This document shows, piece after piece, positions 54,835 to 64,000 of a DNA stretch of 64,000 bases. How positions within the stretch are numbered: the first letter of the stretch is position 1; the number at the start of each line of letters is the position of its first letter. A model generated the notes under the pieces. That model saw only the letters and a list, made by a program, of their open reading frames with translations, was not told where the DNA came from and made no database searches. This DNA comes from Lotus japonicus. Its lineage: Eukaryota > Streptophyta > Magnoliopsida > Fabales > Fabaceae. The position numbers and the translations under genes are program-made. The stretch is taken from assembly GCF_012489685.1 (NCBI RefSeq), contig NC_080046.1:436501-500500 (forward strand). Direction: 5' to 3'.

Positions 54835-55395
54835 TAGGGATGGCAATTTTGCCCAAACCCATGGGTACCCGCCTGAACCCGATCCGATTTGACGGGCAAA
54901 ATCCGAGTTGACTGGATTTGAGTTTGGGTTTGGGTTTGAGTTTTGCCCGTTACTGTAGTCATTTATGGGTTTGAGTTTGGTATTAGTTAAATTCGTGCTC
55001 ATACCCGCCCAAACCCGAACCCAAAGATACCCGAAACATAAAATTACAAAAAAACCCTCATACATATATATATTTATAAACTTTGTTCTTAGTGTTTGAT
55101 GATTAATTGTACTTTTGTATGTTTGAAAAAGTAAACTCTAAACTATTGTTGTCTCACTTTAGTGATGGATGAGGATGATGAATAGTATTTGTTTTTTTTC
55201 TTTCTTTTTATGAATTTCACTTTTTTTTGATATGAAAGTAAATTCTGGATTGAGTTTCGGGTAAATCCGAAACCCAATGGATTTGGGCATGTATTTCATT
55301 TTATCGCCCATAAGGTTTGGGTTTGGGTTCTGGGATTTGGGTTTGAGTTTGGTAATTATAAAACCCGTGCCCGATCCTACCCGTTGTCATCCCTA
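54835..55395 (-). mobile_element. hAT-type MITE, copy B (561 bp), inverted relative to copy A
   Basis: Same family as 54000-54546 but in the opposite direction, with its own perfect 8-bp duplication ATTCACAT (54827-54834 and 55396-55403). The two copies are 288 bp apart, so a transcript through both could fold into a hairpin of about 500 bp. Confidence 0.9.
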
Positions 55396-55628
55396 ATTCA
55401 CATCGTTTTGAATAAGGATGTGTTGTTCAGTTCTATTTAATCATATTCGGTGTTGACTCGTTAGTACAGATAGTTGAGAGATACAAGTTGAAAAAAATAA
55501 ATATGTTATGTTGCTCCACCACAAGGAATCATAAAAACCAGTGGTATGATCCTAATAATAATATATCAAATGAAATTATTTTGAGATAACATGTTGTAAC
55601 AAAGTAAAACTTTTTCACTCCTTTTAAA

Positions 55629-57303
55629 TGTTAGAGTCTCACATTGGCTAGAGATGTGGCTAATCAAGTGCTTATAAACGGCCTCAGCTCTTGAGCTGAC
55701 TTTTAGGTTAGTTAGAGCATCTCCAATGCATGGTTGCTAGTTGGGTTGCTTAAATGCTATTTTGGTGGGTCCAGACTGCCACATAGGATTTAAGCAACTC
55801 ATAAGCAACTCATGCAGAATTCACTCCAGTCACGATTGCTTAGTTTACTTTTAGTTGGACCCCACTGTACCTCATATATTTATATTTTTTATTTCCACAT
55901 AAGCATGATTTAAATTTAAATATTAATTAATATTTATAACAATATAATATATTTAAAATTGTACATGGTACCCTAAAAAAAATCAAACCTGATCAAACTG
56001 TTTAATGGATTCGGCCAAACGGTCACATTTACCCATATTTAATGGATTTTTGCCACATATATTATTTTTTCTTGCCTCATATTGGACCAAAACAACAGAA
56101 GGTATTCACTCAATCTTCTCTCAAAACGACTTATCACTTCCACCAAAAAGAAAAAAAAACGACTTATCACCCACCGTATTCATCAAACTGTTTATTTTTC
56201 AATTCAATATTTACTCTCTTCTCACCATTCTCGAAGCTTCTCACACTCTCCATCCATTCAATCAAACCTGATCTTCTCACCTTCTCTCTCAAAGCTTCTT
56301 TCTCTCTCACACTCTCCAGATTCACCTTCTCTTCTCACCTGATCTCTCGAAGCCTCCCACCCTCTTCCTCTCCTCTGATAACCGACCGGAGGTTCTCTCT
56401 CACTCTCAAACCCAGAAGATCGAAGCCTCCATCCCCTTCCTCTGCTATGAGAAAACCGATCGAAGCCTCCCTCTTCCTCTCCTCTGAAAACCCAGAACGA
56501 AGTCAGTGCATGCATGATATGGGTTTCGCACAGATCGAAGTTAGAAGGCACATATCGAAGTCGATTGGAGGTTCCTCCATGGTTTCCTTCACCAAGCCGA
56601 TTGGAGGCACATATCGAAGTGGATCAGAGGTTCCTTCACAGTATTTTACTTGTAAGCTGCCAGATCAGAGGTTCAGGTGGAGGCATCCGCCAGTTGGAGT
56701 TCTTTCAGTGTAGTTTACTGAGTATTTTGTGTATTTTTTTATTGGATTCATGTCAAGTTTCAGGCTTCATTTTTGTAATAAATTTCTTCTTTTTTTTGGA
56801 TATTTTTTCTTCTGTTTGTGTTTAATCAATTTCCCCCTTCCTGCTCATCCCCTTCAACGATTTGTGTTTCCCTCTTCTTTTAACTGGATTCTGTTGCTGA
56901 ATGGAGAGAGAGAAAACAATTTTTTAAACCAGACATAAGTTAAGGAGCGTTGCTTAGCTTTTAGATTTTAGGAACGCCACTTCAGCAAGCTCCAATGGAG
57001 GCCAAGAATAAGCAACGTTACTTATTTCCTCCAACCAGGTTAAGCAACCTGCGTTGGAGTTGCTCTTAGGTCTCCCTAATTCTAATATGCTATCAAAGTA
57101 TATCCTAGATCCATTTGTTGACTCCCCATATTTGGGTTACCCGTTTCATTCCACGCTCCAGATGTCCAACATTGGGCGTGAGGGGATGTGTTAAAGTCCC
57201 ACGTTGACTAGAGGTGTGATTAATCAAGTGTTTATAAATGGTAGTGCAAACTTCAACTTTTGAGCTAGCTTTTGGGTTGAGTTGGGCCTCCCTAATTCTA
57301 ATA
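55629..57303 (+). mobile_element. TRIM-like miniature LTR element, split by a Harbinger-like insertion
   Basis: The first terminal repeat, 55629-55715 continued at 57069-57087, starts TGTTAGAGTCTCACATTGG and ends CCTAATTCTAATA. It is followed by TGCTATCAAAGT, a degraded Met-tRNA primer site. About 100 bp of interior ends with a purine run GGGCGTGAGGGGA, then a second direct repeat 57189-57303 (TGTTAAAGTCCCAC to CTAATTCTAATA). Without the 1350-bp insertion the unit is about 320 bp, the size of a TRIM. The terminal repeats are diverged, so the element is old. The TRIM name is inference from structure. Confidence 0.65.
55716..57065 (+). mobile_element. Non-autonomous Harbinger-like DNA transposon, copy 2 (1350 bp)
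   Basis: Ends GAGCATCTCCAATGCATGG and GCGTTGGAGTTGCTC match copy 1, with TTA duplicated at 55713-55715 and 57066-57068. It sits inside a TRIM-like terminal repeat. The interior has CT-rich, Ser/Leu-coding-looking stretches shared with copy 1 but no transposase. Confidence 0.82.
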
Positions 57304-57633
57304 GGGCGCGGGCGTGGAGGCTTGCATGAGGGAGAGAGCATGAGGGAGAGAGAGAGAGGTGCGGATGGGGTGCACAATGTGGAGGCGCTGGAGGTGCGCG
57401 GTGGCTGCGAGGGCGTCCGACGACGCTTGAGAGGTGTGGCGGGACTGCAGCGAGAGCGGCTATAAAAGGAAGATGAAGAGAAAAGAAAATTAGGTCAGAA
57501 AAAGGAAATGGATCTTGGAGAGACTCTTAGAGAGGTCTAACTCAACTCAAAAGCTAGCTTAAGAGTTGAGGTTTGCACTACCATTAATAAGCACTTGATT
57601 AATCATATCTCTAGCCAATGTGAGACTCTAACA
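57304..57633. repeat. GC-rich segment closed by an inverted TRIM-like terminal repeat
   Basis: Positions 57533-57633 are an inverted copy of the terminal repeat at 57189-57303, so the two arms could pair over about 100 bp. Between them lies about 230 bp of GC-rich sequence (GGGCGCGGGCGTGG, GCGCGGTGGCTGCGAGG) with GAGAGA repeats and a TATA-like CTATAAAAGG at about 57460. It is unlike its AT-rich surroundings. No convincing coding frame is seen. Confidence 0.6.
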
Positions 57634-57639
57634 TTAACT

Positions 57640-58343
57640 GATAATACTTTATAAAAATAAGTTTTGCAATGAGAAATTTTAAGAAACCTTTCACTTATGT
57701 TTGTTGATACATGTAGAAATTAGACTCATCACAATATTATACTTGTTTTTTTATCTTTAAATGTTATAAGCTTAATAAGAAAGTTTCACCTATAGTAATA
57801 TCAAACAAATATATACCATGCATTGTTACTAAAAAATATAACTGTAATTTCAATAGCAACCATCAAGTTAAGTCTCAATAAACCTTCACCAAACAGATCG
57901 TAAATGTCACTTTTTTTTACACGAACTCACTTAGATTTAACATTGGTAGATGTTCTCTACAATCATCAACAAGAGTTTTACTTCATGAAAATAATCAGCC
58001 AACAATTATAAATGATGATAATGTCATGCAATCATGAAAAATTTATACAAAGCATAATCTACAAATAGAATTATAATATGGGTTGACTTTCCGACCCAAC
58101 TCAATCCGCAAAAATTCGGGCTGAATTGAGCTGACCTACTTTTAAGATTTGGGTCCAAAGTCCCAACCCACAAAAAAGTGGACCAAACAAGTTGACCCGA
58201 CGGGCTAAGCCCATTTTGTCATCTAGTTGTGCATGCATGGTTTTTCATAAATGCAAATCATACTAGAAGAAACCATTTTATGAACCAATTTTCTAAATCA
58301 AACTAGTTTTTTATGGACAAACCAAACATGGCGTTTAATAATT
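57640..58343. other. Intergenic AT-rich DNA
   Basis: No gene is seen. A stretch at about 58085-58225 (GGGTTGAC, GACGGGCTAAGCCCATT) resembles decayed ends of a hAT-type repeat, but borders cannot be set. Confidence 0.5.
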
Positions 58344-58353
58344 CAAATTTGAC

Positions 58354-59207
58354 GCCAGGTTGTAGTTTTTGGGCAGCGGAGAAGGAAACCGAGGAGCTGT
58401 TCTTGCAATGCCCTGTAGCTCAGCAAGTATGGTATCAGTCCGCACGGCATCGTTCAGCTCCTTTCGTGATTTCTGGTTGGCGGTAATGGAGCTTCGGGAT
58501 GACGAGGTGTTAGCAACCGTTCAATCCACCATTTATGCAGTCTGGGAGGCGAGGAACCATCTCTGTTTTCAGCAGCGGGTGCTCGCAATGGCTATTGTTC
58601 TTCATCGCGTCGGTAGCTTGATGGAGGAGACCCGTGTTCGTGATCAGATGAGTCAGCCAAGGGTATCGTTGCCTTCGAAATGGAAAAAGCCCCACCCAGG
58701 TCTCATTAAATGTAATTTCAATGCATCATTTCACGAGAGTGGACCTTGTGGCTTGGGCATGGTGGCTAGGAATTGTGACGGTGAGGTCATGGCCGCGGCG
58801 TGTTCCTTTCCGATCTTTACTATCTCCCCTCTCTTGGCGGAGGCCATGAGCTTGAGGTGGACGATGCAGCTGGCAATTGATCTTGGCTTTCGTCGCATTT
58901 GTTTGGAAACTGACTGTTTGCAGCTCTTCAAGGCTTGGAAAGCAAGGGAGGCCGGGCGATCATATTTGAGCACCATTATTCATGACTGTCGTTTATTACT
59001 TTATGGTTTTGATGATGTCAACTTTTCTTTTGTTAGACCCACAGGTAATGCTGTTGCGGATTTTTTGGCTAGGAACGCTGAAACCTATGCTAATTTAGTG
59101 TGGGTGGAGGAGGTTCCAGTAGCCGCTTTTCCTTTAGTTTTATCTGATGTAATAACTCAGTTGCCAAATGGCTCTTAATGGATTTACAGTTTACTTTAAA
59201 AAAAATA
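58354..59207 (+). mobile_element. 5'-truncated LINE (non-LTR retrotransposon)
   Basis: It keeps only the 3' end of ORF2 and a short 3' tail ending in eight A residues followed by TA. It is flanked by a 10-bp target duplication CAAATTTGAC (58344-58353 and 59208-59217). Truncation at the 5' side with an A-tail at the 3' side is the usual outcome of target-primed reverse transcription. Confidence 0.85.
58369..59178 (+). pseudogene. LINE ORF2 remnant: zinc-finger tail and RNase H domain
   Basis: The first part encodes, in another frame, the end of the zf-RVT region (ETEELFLQCPVAQQVW at about 58388-58435). The main frame then runs to the stop at 59176-59178. RNase H motifs are KCNFNASFHESGPCGLGMVARN-like at about 58710, LLAEAMSLRW at about 58833, LETDCLQLF and FVRPTGNAVADFLARN. 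The first catalytic Asp appears to be Asn in NFNAS, while the later Glu and Asp residues remain. No ATG suits the domain start, and a frameshift lies near 58440. It is a dead fragment, though the RNase H part is open for over 200 codons. Confidence 0.85.
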
Positions 59208-59217
59208 CAAATTTGAC

Positions 59218-59460
59218 ATCATCATTTCAATAAAATTCATAATTCAAGCTAGCAATGATTTAATATTTATATATTAAGTTAAAAATAAATTATTATTTCA
59301 CTATTTTTATTTATTCATTTTTAAATCTAAATCAAGGCACATTTCAATGAAAGTTATTTTGTATACTACGTATATAAATTTGATTGTTGATTTTAATTAT
59401 GTTAAAAAGCCATTTTCAGTGTACTAAAACACTAGAGTGTCACTGTTAAAAAAAAAAATA
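59218..59460. other. Intergenic DNA upstream of the SRD2 gene
   Basis: AT-rich, no features seen; the likely promoter of the downstream gene. No convincing TATA box could be singled out. Confidence 0.5.
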
Positions 59461-59461
59461 C

Positions 59462-60445
59462 AGTGTCCATATTTCAGCTTCTAAAACCCCAAATTCCCCT
59501 AATTTCACCCAATCTCCTTCCCATTCCCGGCCGCTGCTGCTGCGCGACCACCGACGACCACTCCGGTCTCCGGCCACCGCGTCTCTGCTCCCCCAAGCTC
59601 TCAGGTAATTTTTCTCTGCAATTATTCGTTTTTCCACTCTGTTTCTGCGTCCTCTCACCTCTGTTTCTTAGTTTCCCTCTCTCTCTCTCATCTCCCAAAG
59701 GCTTGTTTCTTCTTCTCCTCTGTTGTTACTGACTTACTGTTGATTTTTCTCCTCTGTTACAACTTACAATCTTCTGTTCCTTCTCCTTTCTTCTCTGTTA
59801 CTGTTTGCCTAAATCTCTGTTTTCTTTCCCCTTTTTAGTGCTGGTGGGTGTTCCTATGTTTTGCAATGGCAACTGGCATTGGCACTCAACTTGACTACAC
59901 TACATTGGGATTGGATGATTAGCTATTTAGATTAAATTCTACTCTTTACACTTTATTTTTCATGTCAATTAAAATATGAAGTCTTGAATTTGTCAATGAG
60001 AGTATGAGACTTAATATCTATCTAGTTTCTAATATCTATTGAACCTTTGTTATGATATTTGCTATTATATCTATGATATTGAGCCTATATTTGATGATAT
60101 AAGTTGTTATTAGTTAGCAGAATTTTTATTTGTTGTATTGGATAATTGCATTATGCAGGTTTTTTAATGTGTGTATGTATAATTGTATATATATTATAGA
60201 TATATATATTTATAATTTTTTTTTAAGACCGCCATGGCATCCGCCATAATTATATGGCGGTATTTTGGCTTTCCGCCATGGACCGCTATAGCATTTATGA
60301 GGTTGTCCCCTGTGCACCGCTTGTCAAGATTGGCAATACTGCCTGCTACTGCATGTTCAAGTTTAAGAGTTGAAAACACTGCTACTGCTATCCCATGTTG
60401 CAAAAATAACAATATATTTGCTGATTTCTTCAGTTATGTTGACAG
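59462..60445 (+). other. Probable 5' untranslated exon and first intron of the SRD2 gene
   Basis: A pyrimidine-rich, GC-richer stretch at about 59462-59604 ends CTCTCAG followed by GTAATTTT. This suggests a 5' untranslated exon spliced to the acceptor at 60441-60445 (GACAG) just before the start codon. The intron holds a small hairpin CCGCCATAATTATATGGCGG at 60251-60270. The transcription start is not known. Confidence 0.5.
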
Positions 60446-60448
60446 GGA

Positions 60449-63400
60449 ATGGAGCCAATAGATTCTTCTTTTCCAGACACGGCAGAATGCGATCTTTCAG
60501 TACTAATTCCAAGGGGAGGTCCCATTTATGTTTCCAATATGGTTGGCCCCTCGACTACGGTTCCTCGTTTTGAGGGTTCTTTTCTCTCTGAACTTCAGGT
60601 ATGCATCTCTCTCTCTCTCCCTCTCTCTCTTTCTCCCCCCCCTCCCCCTGTTTATCCACCTTTCATCTATAATTTATGTGCAGAATCTGGAGGCCGAATT
60701 ATGTGAAGATTCATCTCAACTCTCTCATCATGATATCTCGTATGCGTTCTTTCTTCCTCTCTACTACTCTTCATTCTTCATAGCTTCTTCATATATATTA
60801 TTATATCTTTCTCTTTCACAAGTCACTAATTGATGCCTCTACAGTGTTGACGACCTTAAAGTATTTTCAGAGAATGAGTTAATGGATATGGCTTTGAAAG
60901 AAGTATTTGAGGTATGATCTTCTTCTTTTATTTTTTTTTGGGTAGTTCTTTGATTTTTACTCTTTTTTTCTTAACTTAAATCAACTTGTTATTACAGGGT
61001 AGGGAGAACAACGAAAATCATCCACCACTTTTGAATCAGCCCAATACAGGGTCAGTTACCTTTTTTTTTGTTGGTTTTATTTTCCTTAGATTATTTACTC
61101 GGAAATTGAATTGCCCTTACCCCCCTGTTATCTGAGTTTTTTCAATGCAAGGTTCTATAGCTGTCTCAACTATGAGTCAGTCAAGCCATATTGCTCATAA
61201 CAATATGAAAAGTATGTCGCAAAAAATGAACATATCGTGTCAATTTTATTTAGCTGCCTGCTTCACTTATTTTGTTTCTATTCTCTCCTAGAAACTTTTC
61301 AGATGTGGTTGTGATTATATGTACAGATGAACTTTTATTAAAAGTTAGAGAATTTTATAGTTGCACTAGGCTTGTTTTTAATTCATCATTGTTAATGCAT
61401 TTACTGGGGGCGAACAATGATGAAGTTAGTGCATCCCTATCACTCTCTTATTCTATCTCAACTTCCCTTTGCTTTGAACAAATTAACGAAAGGAATTCTG
61501 TTTTGATTTGGTAGCAGGTGTCATGTGAAGAACTCCAGGAAAAAGAAAAGGGGAACAAATAACTCCATTCTTGACGTAATGCAACTGTCTATAAACATTT
61601 ATGTTTCCCTATAAATATTTAATGCATACATTCAATATCTTCCTCTTGTCAATTAATACCTCAGACATGAAGGTTTATTACATGTCTTCCAACTTGAAAA
61701 TTGACCTTTCTAAAATATGAGTTTAACAGTTTATCTAGGTTTATGAAGAAAACTATATTGTTCAAGTACAAAATAAATCATTCTGATTTCTGTCACATGA
61801 TCGAGTTGGCTATTACGCTAGATTAGTTTGATGGTGTGAACAGTTAGAAGCTGTGTCACAAAAGACTTTGAGATGAATGTGTGCCTTAACCTGTTTAGAC
61901 CATTCAGTTATGAAATCATGTTTAGCATTAAATGTGTAGCCAAATTTTCTGGATACCATCCTTGTAGTTTTTTTGGTGGTAACATTTCTCTTATATTTGA
62001 TAAATTTCCAGAGTGATTGTATGGACAAGGTGGAGCAAATTGTGACAATCAAACAAAAGCAGGAAGAAGACATGGCGGCAGCTAGACTTCATTCATTTAA
62101 GTTGGTATTATAAATATTTTTGTGATTATTCTATTTTATATATATGATCTGATTTAGGTGTATTGTCTTTGGTTTAGTCCTGTTTGTAGGACCAATGAAT
62201 CTGCGTGCAAATCATTAGGTACTGAAAGGATGATGGCTCTAAGGTCTATAAGTTCTTCCAGAAAGGTTTCCTGAACTTGTTATCTGATTATTGCTGCATA
62301 AAAAATCGTATGATTCTATTTGAAGCACTTCAATGATTTATCCTACTTTTCGATAAGTTCAAGCAATTATTACAGTTGTAGCCTTTTTATGTATGCCTTC
62401 TGAATTTGGCTTTCTGCATTGCTTGTCTACATCACTTTCTTAGTTTGATTGAACATTTATTTGAAAATTCTTTTGAAGTGAAGAAATTGACATTTAAAAT
62501 TATTCAGGAGTTACTTAAGGGCTCCTTCTATTGGGAATGCACAATTGTTTCTTCTTTTTGTATCCATATGAACTTTCATGTGGTTGACTACTAGTCTACT
62601 ACCATTAGTTGGTTTTGTGCAAAGTTGGTAATGGGACTTTCAGGATTCTCTCACCACTCTCTGTTATAGATATTTTCCTACCAGAATTGAAATTGTATGC
62701 ATTTCCTCTCTCTTTCATGTCTATATTCGAAATCATTATTCTTATGTAATGTTTAGCAGGTCAACTCTGGGGGCCTTCAGGAACACACACCTGTGCAATA
62801 CCCAGAAGTTGTTCTATCTGTGGAGATTTACCATAATGTTCGAAAGGGTCTCAAGGTATTCAATGCTGCGCTGATGCTAATGAGAATATATTTCAATATC
62901 TAGTTTCTATAATGTATCTTGTATAACTACCATCAAATATGCGATTTACAAGTGGGACCTCTCATTTCTTTTTTTCTTTTCCCCCCCTTTTTTTTTGGGT
63001 AGACCCAAGAGTTGTTAGTTCTTGGAAGGCAGACCTTAACTGCTTCGAGGGACAAGATCTTTTGCTCAATGGACCAGGTGATGCAAAAAGCAGGGCAGCA
63101 TGATCCTTCTGGTTTTTTTCTCATCGAGGTATGCATTATTGCTTGCTCCTGTATTGAGGTGATTATTCCTTCATCAAATCTGACAAAATGCTTCTTCTTT
63201 CTTCTTGTAGGATGTATTTTACACTGATTTGAGGGATCCATCTGCTATTGATTTAACTAGACCTATACTAGATTGGGTCCAAAACTCCAAGGAGGAGGCG
63301 CAAAAGAAATGGGAATATATTATAACTGGGGAACTAAAGCAGAAACAAAAAGCAATCATGGGCACAGTATCTGCACCACGCATGCCTCATTTCAGTTCCA

Positions 63401-63471
63401 TTGAGATGCACAAGATACGTTTTTGTGACTTAAGCTTTCGACTTGGTGCTGGATACCTGTATTGTCATCAG
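60449..63471 (+). CDS. SRD2: SRD2 / SNAPc subunit 3 (SNAP50) snRNA-activating factor, C-terminus beyond the window
   Basis: Ten coding exons join in frame with GT/AG borders: 60449-60598, 60684-60739, 60845-60911, 60998-61050, 61518-61575, 62012-62100, 62190-62265, 62760-62855, 63003-63128 and 63211-63471. They total 1032 nt, 344 codons. The N-terminus contains [15 protein letters not shown], then a basic SRKKKRG segment. The conserved SNAP50 core starts around [12 protein letters not shown] and includes [33 protein letters not shown] and [18 protein letters not shown]. In Arabidopsis SRD2 is a nuclear factor for snRNA transcription and is needed for dedifferentiation and shoot formation. The C-terminal Cys/His region is expected right of 64000. 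The 61518-61575 exon is the least certain. Confidence 0.92.
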
Positions 63472-63551
63472 GTACTTATTTTTTCATATCTATTATTTAT
63501 GGTTTGGTTGTTACCTTCTTTATATTTTCTATTTTTTGTTTAATTTTTCTT

Positions 63552-64000
63552 TCAAGGCAGGGGCGGATCCAGACATTATATATTGTTGTGGCTAAATATA
63601 AAAGAAATTTTAGGCTAAAATATAAAGTAGAAATTATATTAGGTAGCAAGCAAGAAGTAGCTATAATCTCACATGAAAAGCACAAAAGTTTATTCAACCA
63701 TGAAAAGTTAAGACTAATTTGTGCAGTAAAAAGGACAAATTTTGCTTTTTTGGGAGAAAACATTACAATGCTGCTGATTTAACATTCCAAAATTTGTGGG
63801 CACGAATCAACAATCAAAACAGAAAAACCCATCAGCAAAAACAAACGGAGGTAGCTCCAAACCCAACATGGTTCCATCAAAGAACTCAGATCCGCTGAGT
63901 TCACAAGCAAAAATTCTCACCGAAAAAGTAGATCCAACTCAACGCGTGCAACAAGTTCATAAACCAAAAAAATTCTTTGAAAATTGAAAATTAAAAAAAA
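63552..64000. other. Intron of SRD2 after exon 63211-63471, possibly entering a transposon
   Basis: After the donor at 63472 the sequence contains AGGGGCGGATCCAGAC at about 63558, a motif often found at plant DNA transposon ends, followed by AT-rich sequence. A 63-codon Ser/Lys/Asn-rich open frame near 63796-63987 has no recognisable domain. The next SRD2 exon is not seen before the window ends. Confidence 0.45.

Noticed and set aside
54322..55065. Asn-Pro-rich open frames
   Set aside because: They are translations of the AACCCAAACCC repeat within the hAT-type MITEs, one on each strand.
59446..59732. 70-89 codon frames in the SRD2 5' exon
   Set aside because: They lie in pyrimidine-rich leader sequence that is spliced, overlap on both strands, and have no homology signal.
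63796..63987. 63-codon open frame at the end of the window as an SRD2 exon
   Set aside because: It does not continue the SNAP50 C-terminal region, which should carry Cys and His residues, and it has no suitable splice acceptor in frame.

Overview
This is a 64-kb piece of a flowering-plant nuclear genome. The evidence is intron-rich plant genes (a SWI/SNF armadillo-repeat subunit of the LFR family and a SNAPc50/SRD2-type snRNA transcription factor), plant-type Copia and Gypsy LTR retrotransposons, and Stowaway, Harbinger, hAT and Pack-MULE elements. A legume is my best guess, from the overall style of the repeats and of the Sirevirus with an envelope-like gene; that is inference and was not tested.

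Layout. Positions 1-32,025 are one satellite array with a 179-bp monomer (about 81 monomers, 14.5 kb). It is broken by three later arrivals: a nearly complete 12.2-kb Sirevirus (2133-14359), a truncated minus-strand Tat-type Gypsy fragment (about 17148-19499), and a 2.95-kb insertion with TG...CA ends and a 5-bp target duplication that looks like a solo LTR (28960-31908) and carries an unexplained 198-codon ORF. From 33.4 to 48.3 kb lies a complete eight-exon LFR-type gene on the minus strand. Its fourth intron has grown from roughly 1.3 kb to 12.3 kb by two LTR retrotransposon insertions: a Gypsy chimera whose gag-pol runs opposite to its own LTRs and primer-binding site (35012-40682), and a Copia element with non-canonical TA...TA LTR ends (41257-46614).

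From 48.7 to 57.7 kb is a nest of DNA transposons and miniature elements. A Harbinger-like element (48765-51902) is split by a Pack-MULE (49759-51415) that has captured the upstream region and F-box-encoding start of a TIR1/AFB auxin-receptor gene. Further on are a Stowaway MITE, two inverted hAT-type MITEs, and a TRIM-like retroelement split by a second copy of the same Harbinger family. At 58,354-59,207 is a 5'-truncated LINE with its target-site duplication. At 59.5-64 kb an SRD2/SNAPc50 gene runs on the plus strand; its last exon or exons lie beyond the window.

Functionally, only LFR and SRD2 look like conserved host genes. The rest is mobile DNA, with three items that deserve a closer look: the Pack-MULE carrying an auxin-receptor F-box, the orientation-reversed Gypsy chimera, and the extra ORFs in the Sirevirus and in the solo-LTR-like unit. 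All exon boundaries were derived by hand from GT/AG sites, reading-frame continuity and remembered family similarity; no database search was run.
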